Assembly: GCA_965231905.1 (NCBI GenBank) | Contig: CBDDOO010000002.1 | Span: 558,001 to 622,000, forward strand | Origin: G963663315 sp965231905 | GTDB lineage: Bacteria; Pseudomonadota; Gammaproteobacteria; Arenicellales; Poriferihabitantaceae | Direction: 5' to 3' | DNA length: 64,000 nt | Part shown: positions 1-8,123 of the stretch, piece after piece | Position numbering within the stretch: the first letter of the stretch is position 1 | Layout: each line of letters starts with the position of its first letter | Made by a program: the position numbers and the translations under genes | Notes under the pieces: model-generated | Seen by the model: the letters and a program-made list of their open reading frames with translations, nothing else | What the model was told of the DNA's origin: nothing | Databases searched by the model: none

Positions 1-1
1 G

Positions 2-1000
2 GGCAAGATTGCCGTGCAGGGCCCGGACGCGACCGAATTTCTCAATCGTATCTACACCAATCCGTTCGCCAAACTGCCGGTCGGCAAGGCGAGATACGGC
101 ATCATGCTGAGGGATGACGGGCTGGTGATGGATGATGGAACGACCTGGCGCCTCGCCGAGACGGAGTATTTCATGACCACGACGACCGCGCATGCGGCAA
201 AGGTGATGGCTCTTCTGGAAGAGTTGTTGCAGACCCGCTGGCAGGATCTGCGGGTTCATGTGACTTCCGTTTCCGAGCAATGGGCGGGTTGTGCGGTGGC
301 TGGCCCGCGCTCACGCGATGTCCTTGAAAGCTGTGTCGTACAGGATGAAACCGTGTCCAATGATCGCTTACCGTTCATGGGGGTGATCGAGACAACCCTG
401 ACGGGAGGGATTCCCTGCCGGATTGCCCGCATCAGTTTCTCCGGTGAGATGGCGTTCGAGGTTTATGTGCCTTCGGATTATGCCCTGGCGCTGATGGCTC
501 TGCTGTGGGGCGCCGCCGAGCCGCTCGGCGGCTGTCTGTACGGAACCGAAGCGCTGGGCGCGATGCGGATCGAAAAAGGCCATGTCACCGGTGTCGAGCT
601 GGATGGTCGGGTCACCATTGACGATGCCGGTCTGGGTAGAATGGCGTCGCCGAACAAGTCCTTTATCGGCAGCGCGCTGCGAACCCGCCCCGAACTGATG
701 CGTGAAGACCGCCCGAAGCTGGTCGGTATCAAACCTCGGGACATCGGTCAGACCTTCAATGCCGGCGCCATACTGTGCGCGCCGGACAAGGTATCAGGAT
801 TGGGGGAAGGCTGGATTACCGCCGTTACCCATTCACCGTCAATGGGGCACTGGATCGGGTTGGGATTCATTTCCGGGGGGGTGGCGGCCTGGCAGGGTAA
901 AACGGTGATTGCCGCCGACCCGGTACGCAAAGGGAACGTCGAGGTGGAAATCATCTCGCCACATATAGTTGATCCGGACGGGGAGAGAATGTATGGCTGA
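2..1000 (+). CDS. soxA: Sarcosine oxidase alpha subunit, C-terminal part (gene cut by window start)
   Basis: Only the C-terminal part is present: the frame is open to the left edge, with four in-frame codons before the first possible GTG at 14, so the true start lies outside. The visible part resembles the aminomethyltransferase-like (GCV_T) domain that ends the alpha subunit of heterotetrameric sarcosine oxidase. This enzyme oxidatively demethylates sarcosine to glycine and passes the one-carbon unit to tetrahydrofolate. Supporting motifs are VQGPDATEFLNRIYTN near the start and a YGTEALGAMRIEKGH-type segment in the middle. The last codons overlap the next gene, whose product reads as the gamma subunit, as in soxBDAG operons. 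The FAD- and NAD-binding N-terminal half cannot be seen. Confidence 0.85.
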   Translation, partial: GKIAVQGPDATEFLNRIYTNPFAKLPVGKARYGIMLRDDGLVMDDGTTWRLAETEYFMTTTTAHAAKVMALLEELLQTRWQDLRVHVTSVSEQWAGCAVAGPRSRDVLESCVVQDETVSNDRLPFMGVIETTLTGGIPCRIARISFSGEMAFEVYVPSDYALALMALLWGAAEPLGGCLYGTEALGAMRIEKGHVTGVELDGRVTIDDAGLGRMASPNKSFIGSALRTRPELMREDRPKLVGIKPRDIGQTFNAGAILCAPDKVSGLGEGWITAVTHSPSMGHWIGLGFISGGVAAWQGKTVIAADPVRKGNVEVEIISPHIVDPDGERMYG

Positions 1001-1586
1001 ACAGATGAAGCCGGTTGAACCGCCGCGCATATCGGCGTTGGCCGGGCATTATGAGGTCGGGAAATTCGGCGTTTTTGGCGACGGTAGCGAGCCGGGAGTG
1101 ATTCTTCAGGAAGCGCCTGATCTGATATTGCACCAGGTTGCGGCGTGGCCGGATACGGTGAGACTGGTTGGGAAGCGGGTCGCGGAGGCGCTCGGGGTTG
1201 ATCAGGCGCCGGCGCCGCGCCAGTCCGTATCGTCAGCCACAGGCGCCGCGCTGCGTGTCGAGCCTTTGAAGTGGTGGTTATCCGGCGTTCGGGCGCCGGA
1301 TATGGATGCCGAACAGGGAACCACTCTCGATATTTCACACTCCAGAACCCGGCTTCGGATCGCAGGACCGAATGCGGCGGAATTTCTCAATCGGTTCCTG
1401 CCGCTTGACCTGCGTGAATCCGCGTTCCCGGTCGGTTCTGTAGCTTCTTCGGGAATACATCACGTCGGAGTGACCCTGTGGCGGTCGTCACAGGGCTATG
1501 AAATGCTTGCTCCCCGAGGGTTTGCATTGTTTCTCTGGCAGGGATTTGTCGAAGTCGCCGAACAGTTTGGCGTAGAAGTTCGTTGA
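993..1586 (+). CDS. soxG: Sarcosine oxidase gamma subunit
   Basis: The product of 197 residues matches SoxG in length and character: a small GCV_T-related subunit with a RIAGPNAAEFLNRFLPLDL segment in its middle. It is a partner in the heterotetrameric sarcosine oxidase that converts sarcosine to glycine in the cytoplasm. ATG at 993 is chosen over an upstream TTG at 969 because it overlaps the soxA stop by 8 bases, the usual arrangement for translational coupling. SoxG is the usual last gene of the operon, and nothing co-oriented follows closely; lon begins 188 bases later with its own promoter-like sequences. Sarcosine is an intermediate of glycine betaine and creatine breakdown. Confidence 0.85.
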   Translation: MAEQMKPVEPPRISALAGHYEVGKFGVFGDGSEPGVILQEAPDLILHQVAAWPDTVRLVGKRVAEALGVDQAPAPRQSVSSATGAALRVEPLKWWLSGVRAPDMDAEQGTTLDISHSRTRLRIAGPNAAEFLNRFLPLDLRESAFPVGSVASSGIHHVGVTLWRSSQGYEMLAPRGFALFLWQGFVEVAEQFGVEVR

Positions 1587-1710
1587 ATTGATTTCGCTGA
1601 CGAAATTGCCGGGCAGGTCAAAAGGCGGTCATCGCACGATTATAATATGTTATCCTTATGAATCTTAAGGGACGGTCTGATGAGTCCCGGAGCATCTGTA
1701 GCCTGATTGG

Positions 1711-1738
1711 CTGAAAGGCCAGTAAAATCTCCTGATTT
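1711..1738 (+). promoter_or_regulatory. Possible heat-shock (sigma-32) promoter of lon
   Basis: GCTGAAA ends at 1716 (5 of 7 to the sigma-32 -35 element CTTGAAA). It is followed by a 14-base spacer and CCTGATTT at 1731-1738 (6 of 8 to CCCCATNT). A transcript would begin near 1745, about 30 bases before the lon ATG. lon is a classic sigma-32 target in Escherichia coli. A separate TATAAT at 1641-1646 lacks a good -35 element. This is a consensus match by eye only. Confidence 0.35.
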
Positions 1739-1774
1739 TTAAGTAATAATTACGAAAATAGCTGAAAAACTGAA

Positions 1775-4216
1775 ATGACTGATCCGACTTTCAAAGACGA
1801 ACTTGAATTCCCTGTGTTGCCGCTGCGGGATGTAGTTGTTTTCCCTCACATGGTGATACCGTTGTTTGTGGGTCGGGTGAAATCCATAAGGGCCCTGGAA
1901 ATTGCAATGCAGAGCGGCAAGAACATTCTGCTGGTCGCGCAAAAATCCGCAGACCAGGATAACCCGATGATTGCGGATATTTATGATACCGGCACGGTGG
2001 CGTCGATACTGCAGATGCTGAAAATGCCGGATGGGGCCGTAAAGGTTCTGGTGGAAGGCGAGCGGCGCGCCCGGGTTGTTCGATATGTCAGTGGAGAATC
2101 CCCCGACGATGATTGCTTTGTGGCTGAAGCCCGTCTGATTGAGGACAAGCTGATCGCAACCAGAGAATCGGACGTGTTGTTGCGAACGGTGACGGCCGAG
2201 TTCGAGAAATACGTCAAGCTGAATTCCAAGATCCCTCCCGAAATTCTGACCTCGTTGAGCGGCATTGATAATCTCGGCCGGGTCGCTGATACCATTGCGG
2301 CGCATCTGAATCTGAAGAACGAGGAGAAACAGGAAATTCTCGAGGTGTTCGATCCCTGGAAGCGCCTGGAACATATCTTTGGCGTGATGGATTCCGAGAT
2401 TGATTTACTGCAAATCGAGAAACGAATCCGGACCCGGGTCAAGAAGCAGATGGAAAAAAGCCAGCGCGAATATTATTTGAATGAACAGATCAAGGCCATT
2501 CAAAAGGAACTCGGTGATATAGATGAGAACGGCGGCGGCGAAGGGGATGAACTGGCGACGAAAATCAAGCAGTCAGGCATGCCCCGGGAGGCGATGGAGA
2601 AAGCCGAGGGAGAGTTGAAAAAGCTGAGAATGATGTCTCCGATGTCGGCTGAAGCGACCGTAGTCAGAAACTATATAGACTGGTTGCTGGCTGTACCCTG
2701 GAAGGCGCATTCAAGGATTTCCAGAGACCTGATGAAATCACAAAAAGTACTGGATGACGATCATTATGGGCTGGAGAAGGTGAAAGACCGTATCCTTGAG
2801 TATCTGGCAGTACAAAAACGGGTGAAAAAATCCAGGGCCGCAATCCTGTGTCTGGTCGGTCCGCCCGGTGTCGGGAAAACCTCCCTCGGCGAGTCGATTG
2901 CCAGAGCGACCAACCGGAAATTCATTCGGATGTCTCTTGGCGGCGTGCGCGACGAGGCGGAAATTCGCGGTCACAGGAGAACCTATATCGGCTCCATGCC
3001 GGGCAAGATCATCCAGAATCTGTCTAAAGTGAAAACCAGGAATCCATTGTTCATGCTGGATGAGGTGGACAAGATGTCGATGGATTTCAGGGGAGACCCG
3101 TCTTCGGCGCTGCTCGAAGTACTTGACCCTGAACAAAATCACAAGTTCGGAGACCATTATCTCGAGGTCGATTATGACCTTTCTGACGTTATGTTCATCG
3201 CAACGGCCAACACCCTGAATATCCCCAGCCCACTGCTGGACCGGATGGAAGTCATTCGGATTTCCGGCTACACGGATGAGGAAAAACTCGAAATCGCCAA
3301 TCTCTACCTTCTGCCGAAACAGCGAAAGAACAATGGGCTGAAGGAAAACGAAGCGCTGATTTCAACCAATTCGGTGAAAGAGATCATAAAATCGTACACT
3401 CGTGAGGCGGGGGTGCGAAACCTGGAGCGTGAGATATCCAAAATCTACCGCAAGGTCGTGAAAGAACTTTTACTGAAAAAATCCACAAGGAAGGTGCATA
3501 TCGCTCCCGGCAGCCTCGAAAAGTATCTGGGCGTGAAACGATTCCGAAGGAACGCAATCGAAAACCACAACAAGGTCGGTCAGGTCACCGGACTGGCCTG
3601 GACCGAGGTGGGGGGCGAACTGTTGACTATCGAGGCGGTCGTCATGCCGGGCAGGGGCAAGCATTTGTATACCGGGAAACTCGGTGATGTCATGCAGGAA
3701 TCCATCAAGGCCGCAATCAGTGTTGTACGCAGCCGCTCCAGGCAGTGGGGTATCGACTCATCGTTTTACGAAAAAAAGGATATTCATGTACACGTCCCTG
3801 AGGGCGCCACACCGAAGGATGGTCCGAGCGCCGGGGTGGGCATGTGTACTTCCATTGTGTCTGCGTTGACCGGTATTCCGGCGTTGTCCACGGTTGCGAT
3901 GACCGGCGAGATTACCTTGCGCGGAGAAGTATTGCCGATTGGCGGGTTAAAGGAAAAACTGCTGGCCGCTCATCGCGCCGGTATCAGGGTGGCGGTTATT
4001 CCATACGAAAATGTTCGGGATTTGCAAGAAATTCCGATAAAAATCAGGCAGAATCTCGATATAAAACCGGTTAACTGGATCGATGAAGTGATTGAACTCG
4101 CGTTGGAGTATGTCCCGAAAGCGCTTCCCGATGACAAAGTTGAGGGCAAACCGAAAACCGCGAAGGAAAAACGGTTGAAGTCAGAAGAAACCCAATCGGG
4201 TGTCACTGCTCATTGA
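1775..4216 (+). CDS. lon: ATP-dependent Lon protease
   Basis: This is a full-length LonA protease of 813 residues (E. coli has 784). It degrades misfolded and short-lived regulatory proteins in the cytoplasm. Domains in order: N-terminal substrate-binding LON domain from about residue 13 (LPLRDVVVFPHMVIPLFVGR), a coiled linker around 220-300, an AAA+ module with Walker A GPPGVGKT at 362-369, and a C-terminal serine protease domain with the Ser-Lys dyad Ser685 (PKDGPSAG) and Lys728 (GGLKEK). The extra length is a lysine-rich C-terminal tail. The gene precedes hupB as in many gammaproteobacteria, but clpX, the usual upstream neighbour, is absent and replaced by soxG. No strong ribosome binding site is seen before the ATG. 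Confidence 0.98.
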   Translation: MTDPTFKDELEFPVLPLRDVVVFPHMVIPLFVGRVKSIRALEIAMQSGKNILLVAQKSADQDNPMIADIYDTGTVASILQMLKMPDGAVKVLVEGERRARVVRYVSGESPDDDCFVAEARLIEDKLIATRESDVLLRTVTAEFEKYVKLNSKIPPEILTSLSGIDNLGRVADTIAAHLNLKNEEKQEILEVFDPWKRLEHIFGVMDSEIDLLQIEKRIRTRVKKQMEKSQREYYLNEQIKAIQKELGDIDENGGGEGDELATKIKQSGMPREAMEKAEGELKKLRMMSPMSAEATVVRNYIDWLLAVPWKAHSRISRDLMKSQKVLDDDHYGLEKVKDRILEYLAVQKRVKKSRAAILCLVGPPGVGKTSLGESIARATNRKFIRMSLGGVRDEAEIRGHRRTYIGSMPGKIIQNLSKVKTRNPLFMLDEVDKMSMDFRGDPSSALLEVLDPEQNHKFGDHYLEVDYDLSDVMFIATANTLNIPSPLLDRMEVIRISGYTDEEKLEIANLYLLPKQRKNNGLKENEALISTNSVKEIIKSYTREAGVRNLEREISKIYRKVVKELLLKKSTRKVHIAPGSLEKYLGVKRFRRNAIENHNKVGQVTGLAWTEVGGELLTIEAVVMPGRGKHLYTGKLGDVMQESIKAAISVVRSRSRQWGIDSSFYEKKDIHVHVPEGATPKDGPSAGVGMCTSIVSALTGIPALSTVAMTGEITLRGEVLPIGGLKEKLLAAHRAGIRVAVIPYENVRDLQEIPIKIRQNLDIKPVNWIDEVIELALEYVPKALPDDKVEGKPKTAKEKRLKSEETQSGVTAH

Positions 4217-4331
4217 TGATTTCAGTGGTTGAGAAAAATGATTTCGGGGATTGTGGGAAAAGTTTTATTTTAATTGCTTTTCAGACGAATATATTTGTGA
4301 TTAAATCGTGATACGAACATGAGCAGTCGAG

Positions 4332-4385
4332 AAGCCGCTCACTATTTTCATTTGCGTGCGGCCCTGGAGCGGCTTTTGAAATAGC
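4332..4385 (+). terminator. Long-loop hairpin between lon and hupB, possible terminator or leader structure
   Basis: AAGCCGCTC at 4332-4340 is perfectly complementary to GAGCGGCTT at 4377-4385, and a T-tract (TTTT) follows directly. The 9-bp stem closes a 36-base loop, longer than in most intrinsic terminators. It may end lon transcription or fold in the hupB leader, whose start codon lies about 100 bases downstream. Confidence 0.35.
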
Positions 4386-4487
4386 AACAATCAGAAACTA
4401 ACGTTAATCAATTGGGTTTTCAGGGTATTCAACCCCGTTGCAGAAGCGGAAATTCTTGAACTTTTTATATGAGAGGGTACTGGTAAC

Positions 4488-4760
4488 ATGAACAAAACTG
4501 AATTAACAGATGCAGTAGCAGCGCGTGCGAATTTATCCAAATCAGATGCGGGAGACGCAGTAGACGCCGTTTTCCAGTCAATCGAATCTGCATTGGCGGA
4601 CGGAGAGTCTGTATCGTTAATTGGTTTCGGGGCTTTTTCCGTTTCTGACCGGGCCGCTCGAACAGGCCGCAACCCGCGGACTGGAGAAACCATACAGATA
4701 GCGGCGGCAAGGGTCGTTAAATTCAAAGCTGGAAAAGCGCTCAGGGATGCCGTAGACTAG
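4488..4760 (+). CDS. hupB: DNA-binding protein HU
   Basis: A 90-residue protein of the HU/IHF family, the small dimeric nucleoid protein that bends DNA without sequence specificity. The N-terminal MNKTELTDAVA helix and the GRNPRTGE beta-arm motif are present; Pro63 in RNPRTG (61-66) is the residue that intercalates into DNA. Length is exactly that of E. coli HU. Its position between lon and ppiD, with two tRNA genes inserted after it, supports the HU-beta assignment. A ribosome binding site, GAGAGGG, precedes the ATG. The 270-base gap from lon suggests its own promoter. Confidence 0.95.
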   Translation: MNKTELTDAVAARANLSKSDAGDAVDAVFQSIESALADGESVSLIGFGAFSVSDRAARTGRNPRTGETIQIAAARVVKFKAGKALRDAVD

Positions 4761-4773
4761 CGCATCCTTCCCC

Positions 4774-4849
4774 GGGCGCTTAGCTCAGCCGGGAGAGCAT
4801 CGCCCTTACAAGGCGAGGGTCGCAGGTTCGATCCCTGCAGCGCCCACCA
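4774..4849 (+). tRNA. tRNA-Val (anticodon TAC)
   Basis: A complete cloverleaf: acceptor GGGCGCT pairs with AGCGCCC. The D-arm is GCTCAGCCGGGAGAGC. The anticodon stem TCGCC/GGCGA encloses loop CTTACAA with anticodon TAC at 4807-4809. The T-arm is GCAGGTTCGATCCCTGC. CCA is encoded at 4847-4849. It sits 13 bases after hupB. Confidence 0.97.
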
Positions 4850-4857
4850 GGTCTTTG

Positions 4858-4935
4858 GGAGCGGTAGTTCAGTTTGGTTAGAATACCGGCCTGTCACGCC
4901 GGGGGTCGCGGGTTCGAGTCCCGTCCGCTCCGCCA
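4858..4935 (+). tRNA. tRNA-Asp (anticodon GTC)
   Basis: A complete cloverleaf: acceptor GGAGCGG pairs with CCGCTCC. The anticodon stem CCGGC/GCCGG encloses loop CTGTCAC with anticodon GTC at 4893-4895. The T-arm is GCGGGTTCGAGTCCCGT. The discriminator is G4932 and CCA is encoded at 4933-4935. Only 8 bases separate it from tRNA-Val, so the two are probably co-transcribed. Confidence 0.97.
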
Positions 4936-5041
4936 TTTTTTACGAAAAACTCGAGTTCCTGATTTTCGGGCTTTATTTTCGTATTTTCCGGGGGCTGGAA
5001 CCGGGGTCAATCTTGAGACTTGAGAAAAAGGTGATTTTCCA

Positions 5042-6964
5042 ATGCTAGTGGCAATTCGTGAGCGCGCCACCGGTTGGCTGGCATGGGTGATCGTCGGTCT
5101 GATCACCATCCCTTTCGCTCTATGGGGGATCAATTCCTATTTCGAGGGAGGTAGTGAAATTCCGGCGGCGAGGGTGAATGGAGATGAAATTTCAGTCTAT
5201 GCCTATCAACAGGACCTGAATCAGCGGCGTCAGCAACTGAACGCGCAGTTCAACAGGAGTATTTCTCCGGAATTGCTGGAAGACCTCGGCGTCAAACAAC
5301 AGGTTATCGACAATCTGATCGACAACCGGCTATTGCTCGAATATACCTCTGATCATAATTTTGGTTTTGATGACAGGAGCCTGGAAGAGGCCATCCGGGA
5401 AATCCCTTCCTTTCATACTGAAGGCCGGTTTGATACGGAACTCTACCAGCGGATACTGGCCGCGAATCGTTATACCCCCCGGCAGTTTGAGGAATACCAG
5501 CGCACCAACAGCGCCATCAACCAACTGATAGATGGCATCAGTCAATCCTCGTTTTACATCGAGCCGGAACTGGACCGGATATTACAATTACAGGGACAAA
5601 CACGCAGCGCCCGATATGCGATTATCGAGGCGGAGCGGTACCGCGATCAAATCAGGGTAAGTGACGACCAGATTCAGGCTTACTACGACAGGAACATGGA
5701 GCGGTTCCGTTCCGAAGCCGAGATCAAGGTGGATTTCATAGAGCTGAGTATGGAGTCGCTGGCGGCGAAGGCGCAACCATCTGATGAGGAGATCAAGGCC
5801 CGGTACGAAGAGAACAAGGGCCGGTATATTACTCCGGAAACCCGGCAAGCCAGCCACATCCTGGTCAGTGTGGATGAATCTTCAACAGATGAAGAAAAAC
5901 AGCAGAAGCTCGGACTGGCAAACGAACTACTGGAGCGGGCCAGGCAAGGCGAAGATTTTTCCGAGCTGGCGTCAGAACATTCTGATGACACCGGATCCGC
6001 GCAAAATGGGGGAGATCTCGGTACGATTGCACGGGGGCAAATGGTCAAGCCGTTTGAGGATGCGGTCTATGAGATGGTTGAGGGTGAGATTGCAGGCCCG
6101 GTTGAAACCCGTTTCGGATACCATATCATCAAACTGGATCGGTTGCAGGAAAGTGCGCAAAGACCGTTTGCCGATGTCCGTGACGAGGTGGAAACGGAAG
6201 TCAGGGCAAGTCAGGCGGAGAATCTGTTTGGCGAACTCGCTGAATCATTCAAGAATCTGGTGTTCGAAAACCCCGATGATATTGCGGTTGTAGCGGACGA
6301 TCTCGATCTTGAGGTCATGTCGAGTGACTGGTTCAGCGCTGACAGTGGTACCGGCATTGCTTCACAAGCCGCGGTTCGACGGGCCGCGTTCTCTGAGGAC
6401 GTGCTGAATGACGGCCTGCTCAGTCCTGCGATCGAAATTGGTTTTGACAAACTGGTTGCCGTGTACAAAACGGATTACAGGCCAGCTTCCATGCGGCCTC
6501 TGGAAATGGTAAGACAGGAAGTGATTGATGCGATTCGGCTCGAGGAATCCCGGGAAGAGGCGCTGACGCTCGGTTCGGATTTGTTGTCCACACTGGAATC
6601 GGGAGGCGGGAATCGGGAAATATGGGAACAGACAATGGCTTCCCGGAACCTTGAAAGCCAACAACTGGCGGAACGCCGGTCAGATATCCCGGATGAATTA
6701 CGGTTGCTGGGTGACGCGGTTTTTTCCCATTCAAGGCCAGCCGGGAACGGGGTTGGTTTTGGCGGTGTCGTACTCGACAATGGGGACTATACCCTGTACG
6801 TCCTGGAGGACGTGCGGCAGGGCAACCCGGAAGATGTCGATGAATCGGAAAAGGCCGCATTGCGGCAACGTTTGCTGACCCGGGACGGACAGGGCGCCTT
6901 CAGCGCTTTTCAGAAGTCGTTGCGTGACAGCGCAAGAATAGAGATTTTCGAAGACCGGCTTTGA
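5042..6964 (+). CDS. ppiD: Periplasmic folding chaperone PpiD (parvulin-type)
   Basis: A 640-residue inner-membrane-anchored periplasmic protein; E. coli PpiD has 623. PpiD acts near the Sec translocon on emerging envelope proteins. Visible parts: a short cytoplasmic N-terminus, one transmembrane helix at about 11-31 (GWLAWVIVGLITIPFALWGI), a SurA/trigger-factor-like chaperone region, and a parvulin domain around 266-368 opening with RQASHILV and closing with GYHIIKL. E. coli PpiD has a parvulin domain without measurable isomerase activity; whether this one is active cannot be read here. The order hupB-tRNAs-ppiD fits the family context. AAGG lies about 10 bases before the ATG. Confidence 0.93.
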   Translation: MLVAIRERATGWLAWVIVGLITIPFALWGINSYFEGGSEIPAARVNGDEISVYAYQQDLNQRRQQLNAQFNRSISPELLEDLGVKQQVIDNLIDNRLLLEYTSDHNFGFDDRSLEEAIREIPSFHTEGRFDTELYQRILAANRYTPRQFEEYQRTNSAINQLIDGISQSSFYIEPELDRILQLQGQTRSARYAIIEAERYRDQIRVSDDQIQAYYDRNMERFRSEAEIKVDFIELSMESLAAKAQPSDEEIKARYEENKGRYITPETRQASHILVSVDESSTDEEKQQKLGLANELLERARQGEDFSELASEHSDDTGSAQNGGDLGTIARGQMVKPFEDAVYEMVEGEIAGPVETRFGYHIIKLDRLQESAQRPFADVRDEVETEVRASQAENLFGELAESFKNLVFENPDDIAVVADDLDLEVMSSDWFSADSGTGIASQAAVRRAAFSEDVLNDGLLSPAIEIGFDKLVAVYKTDYRPASMRPLEMVRQEVIDAIRLEESREEALTLGSDLLSTLESGGGNREIWEQTMASRNLESQQLAERRSDIPDELRLLGDAVFSHSRPAGNGVGFGGVVLDNGDYTLYVLEDVRQGNPEDVDESEKAALRQRLLTRDGQGAFSAFQKSLRDSARIEIFEDRL

Positions 6965-7010
6965 TGTTTCTGGCGCTGGAAGCCGGGCAAAATCTCAGCA
7001 GAACCGCTGA

Positions 7011-8066
7011 TCAGCTTTCGGTGGTTTTTGTCAGTTTCCAGTGAATCACTGAGCCGCCAAGCAGCGGTACCAGATCATCGGATTTTTCCTGGCTGTCGCC
7101 CGGGATTCTTTCAGGGATTGGATGCGCCTGCCTGGTAAGGGTGATTTTGCCGGAATTTCTGGGCAGATTGTAAAAATCAGCGCCGAAATGGCTGGCAAAT
7201 CCTTCAAGCCTGTCGATACGGCCCGCCTGGTCAAAAACCTCCGCGTAAAGTTCGATCGCCGCATTGGCCGAAAATATCCCGGCACAGCCGCAGTCGCTTT
7301 GCTTCGAGGCGCGGCTGTGCGGGGCGCTGTCCGTACCCAGAAAGAACGAGGGGTTTCCACTGGTCGCGGCGTCAAGCAGCGCCTGTCGATGGGGCTCCCG
7401 TTTTAATACAGGCAGGCAATACAAGTGGGGTCGAATTCCGCCTTCAAACATCCGGTTACGGTTGAACATCAGGTGGTGGGGAGTGATGGTGCCGGCGACA
7501 CAGGCGCCGCTGTCCTTGACAAATCCGACGCCCTGGCTGGTCGTGATATGTTCAAGTACGAATTTGAGATCGGGCAGTTCGTAGTGCAGCTTCGATAGTA
7601 TCTGATCAATAAATTCCGCTTCCCGGTCATAAATATCAACATGATTATCGGTTACTTCTCCGTGGACCTGGAGGATGACGCGGTTCTGCGCCATTGCCTC
7701 AAGAACATTCATGACGCGGCTGATCCTGGTAACCCCGGAAGCGGAATGGGTTGTCACTCCGGCGGGATACAGTTTGAATCCGGCAATATGCGGATTACGG
7801 GCGGCCTTTCGCACCTCTTGCACCGACGTGTGATCGGTCAGATAGAGACTCATCATGGGGTCAAAGCCTCTGTTTTGCGGTAATGACTCCAGAATCCTTT
7901 TGCGATAATCCATAGCCTGTTCTACCGTTGCAACGGGCGGAGTCAGATTCGGCATGACCAGCGCCCGCCCGAATTGCGAAGCGGTATAGGGAGCTGCTCT
8001 TTTTAGCATGTCTCCATCGCGCAAATGAACGTGCCAATCATCCGGACGGGTAATACGAAGCTGCAT
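7011..8066 (-). CDS. pyrC: Dihydroorotase (class II)
   Basis: A 351-residue class II dihydroorotase, the third enzyme of pyrimidine synthesis, which cyclises N-carbamoyl-aspartate to dihydroorotate. The binuclear zinc site is intact: His12 and His14 in DWHVHLRDG, the carbamylated Lys98 in GFKLYPAG, His135, His173 and the catalytic Asp246 in GTDSAPH. Length agrees with E. coli PyrC (348). It converges on ppiD across a 46-base gap in which no convincing terminator is seen, and lies 57 bases downstream of the priA stop on the same strand. Confidence 0.96.
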   Translation of the reverse strand: MQLRITRPDDWHVHLRDGDMLKRAAPYTASQFGRALVMPNLTPPVATVEQAMDYRKRILESLPQNRGFDPMMSLYLTDHTSVQEVRKAARNPHIAGFKLYPAGVTTHSASGVTRISRVMNVLEAMAQNRVILQVHGEVTDNHVDIYDREAEFIDQILSKLHYELPDLKFVLEHITTSQGVGFVKDSGACVAGTITPHHLMFNRNRMFEGGIRPHLYCLPVLKREPHRQALLDAATSGNPSFFLGTDSAPHSRASKQSDCGCAGIFSANAAIELYAEVFDQAGRIDRLEGFASHFGADFYNLPRNSGKITLTRQAHPIPERIPGDSQEKSDDLVPLLGGSVIHWKLTKTTES

Positions 8067-8123
8067 TATGAACCTTAAGCCGTGGTGAGGTTGATATAGG
8101 ATCGTGATTGTAAACTACTTCCG

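Noticed and set aside
1677..1716. Hammerhead ribozyme: CTGATGA at 1677-1683 and GAAA at 1713-1716 upstream of lon
   Set aside because: An extra base separates the possible stem II from GAAA, and no partner strands for stems I and III were found.
4936..4975. Terminator after tRNA-Asp (CGAAAA/TTTTCG inverted repeat)
   Set aside because: Stem of six mostly A:T pairs with a long loop is too weak.
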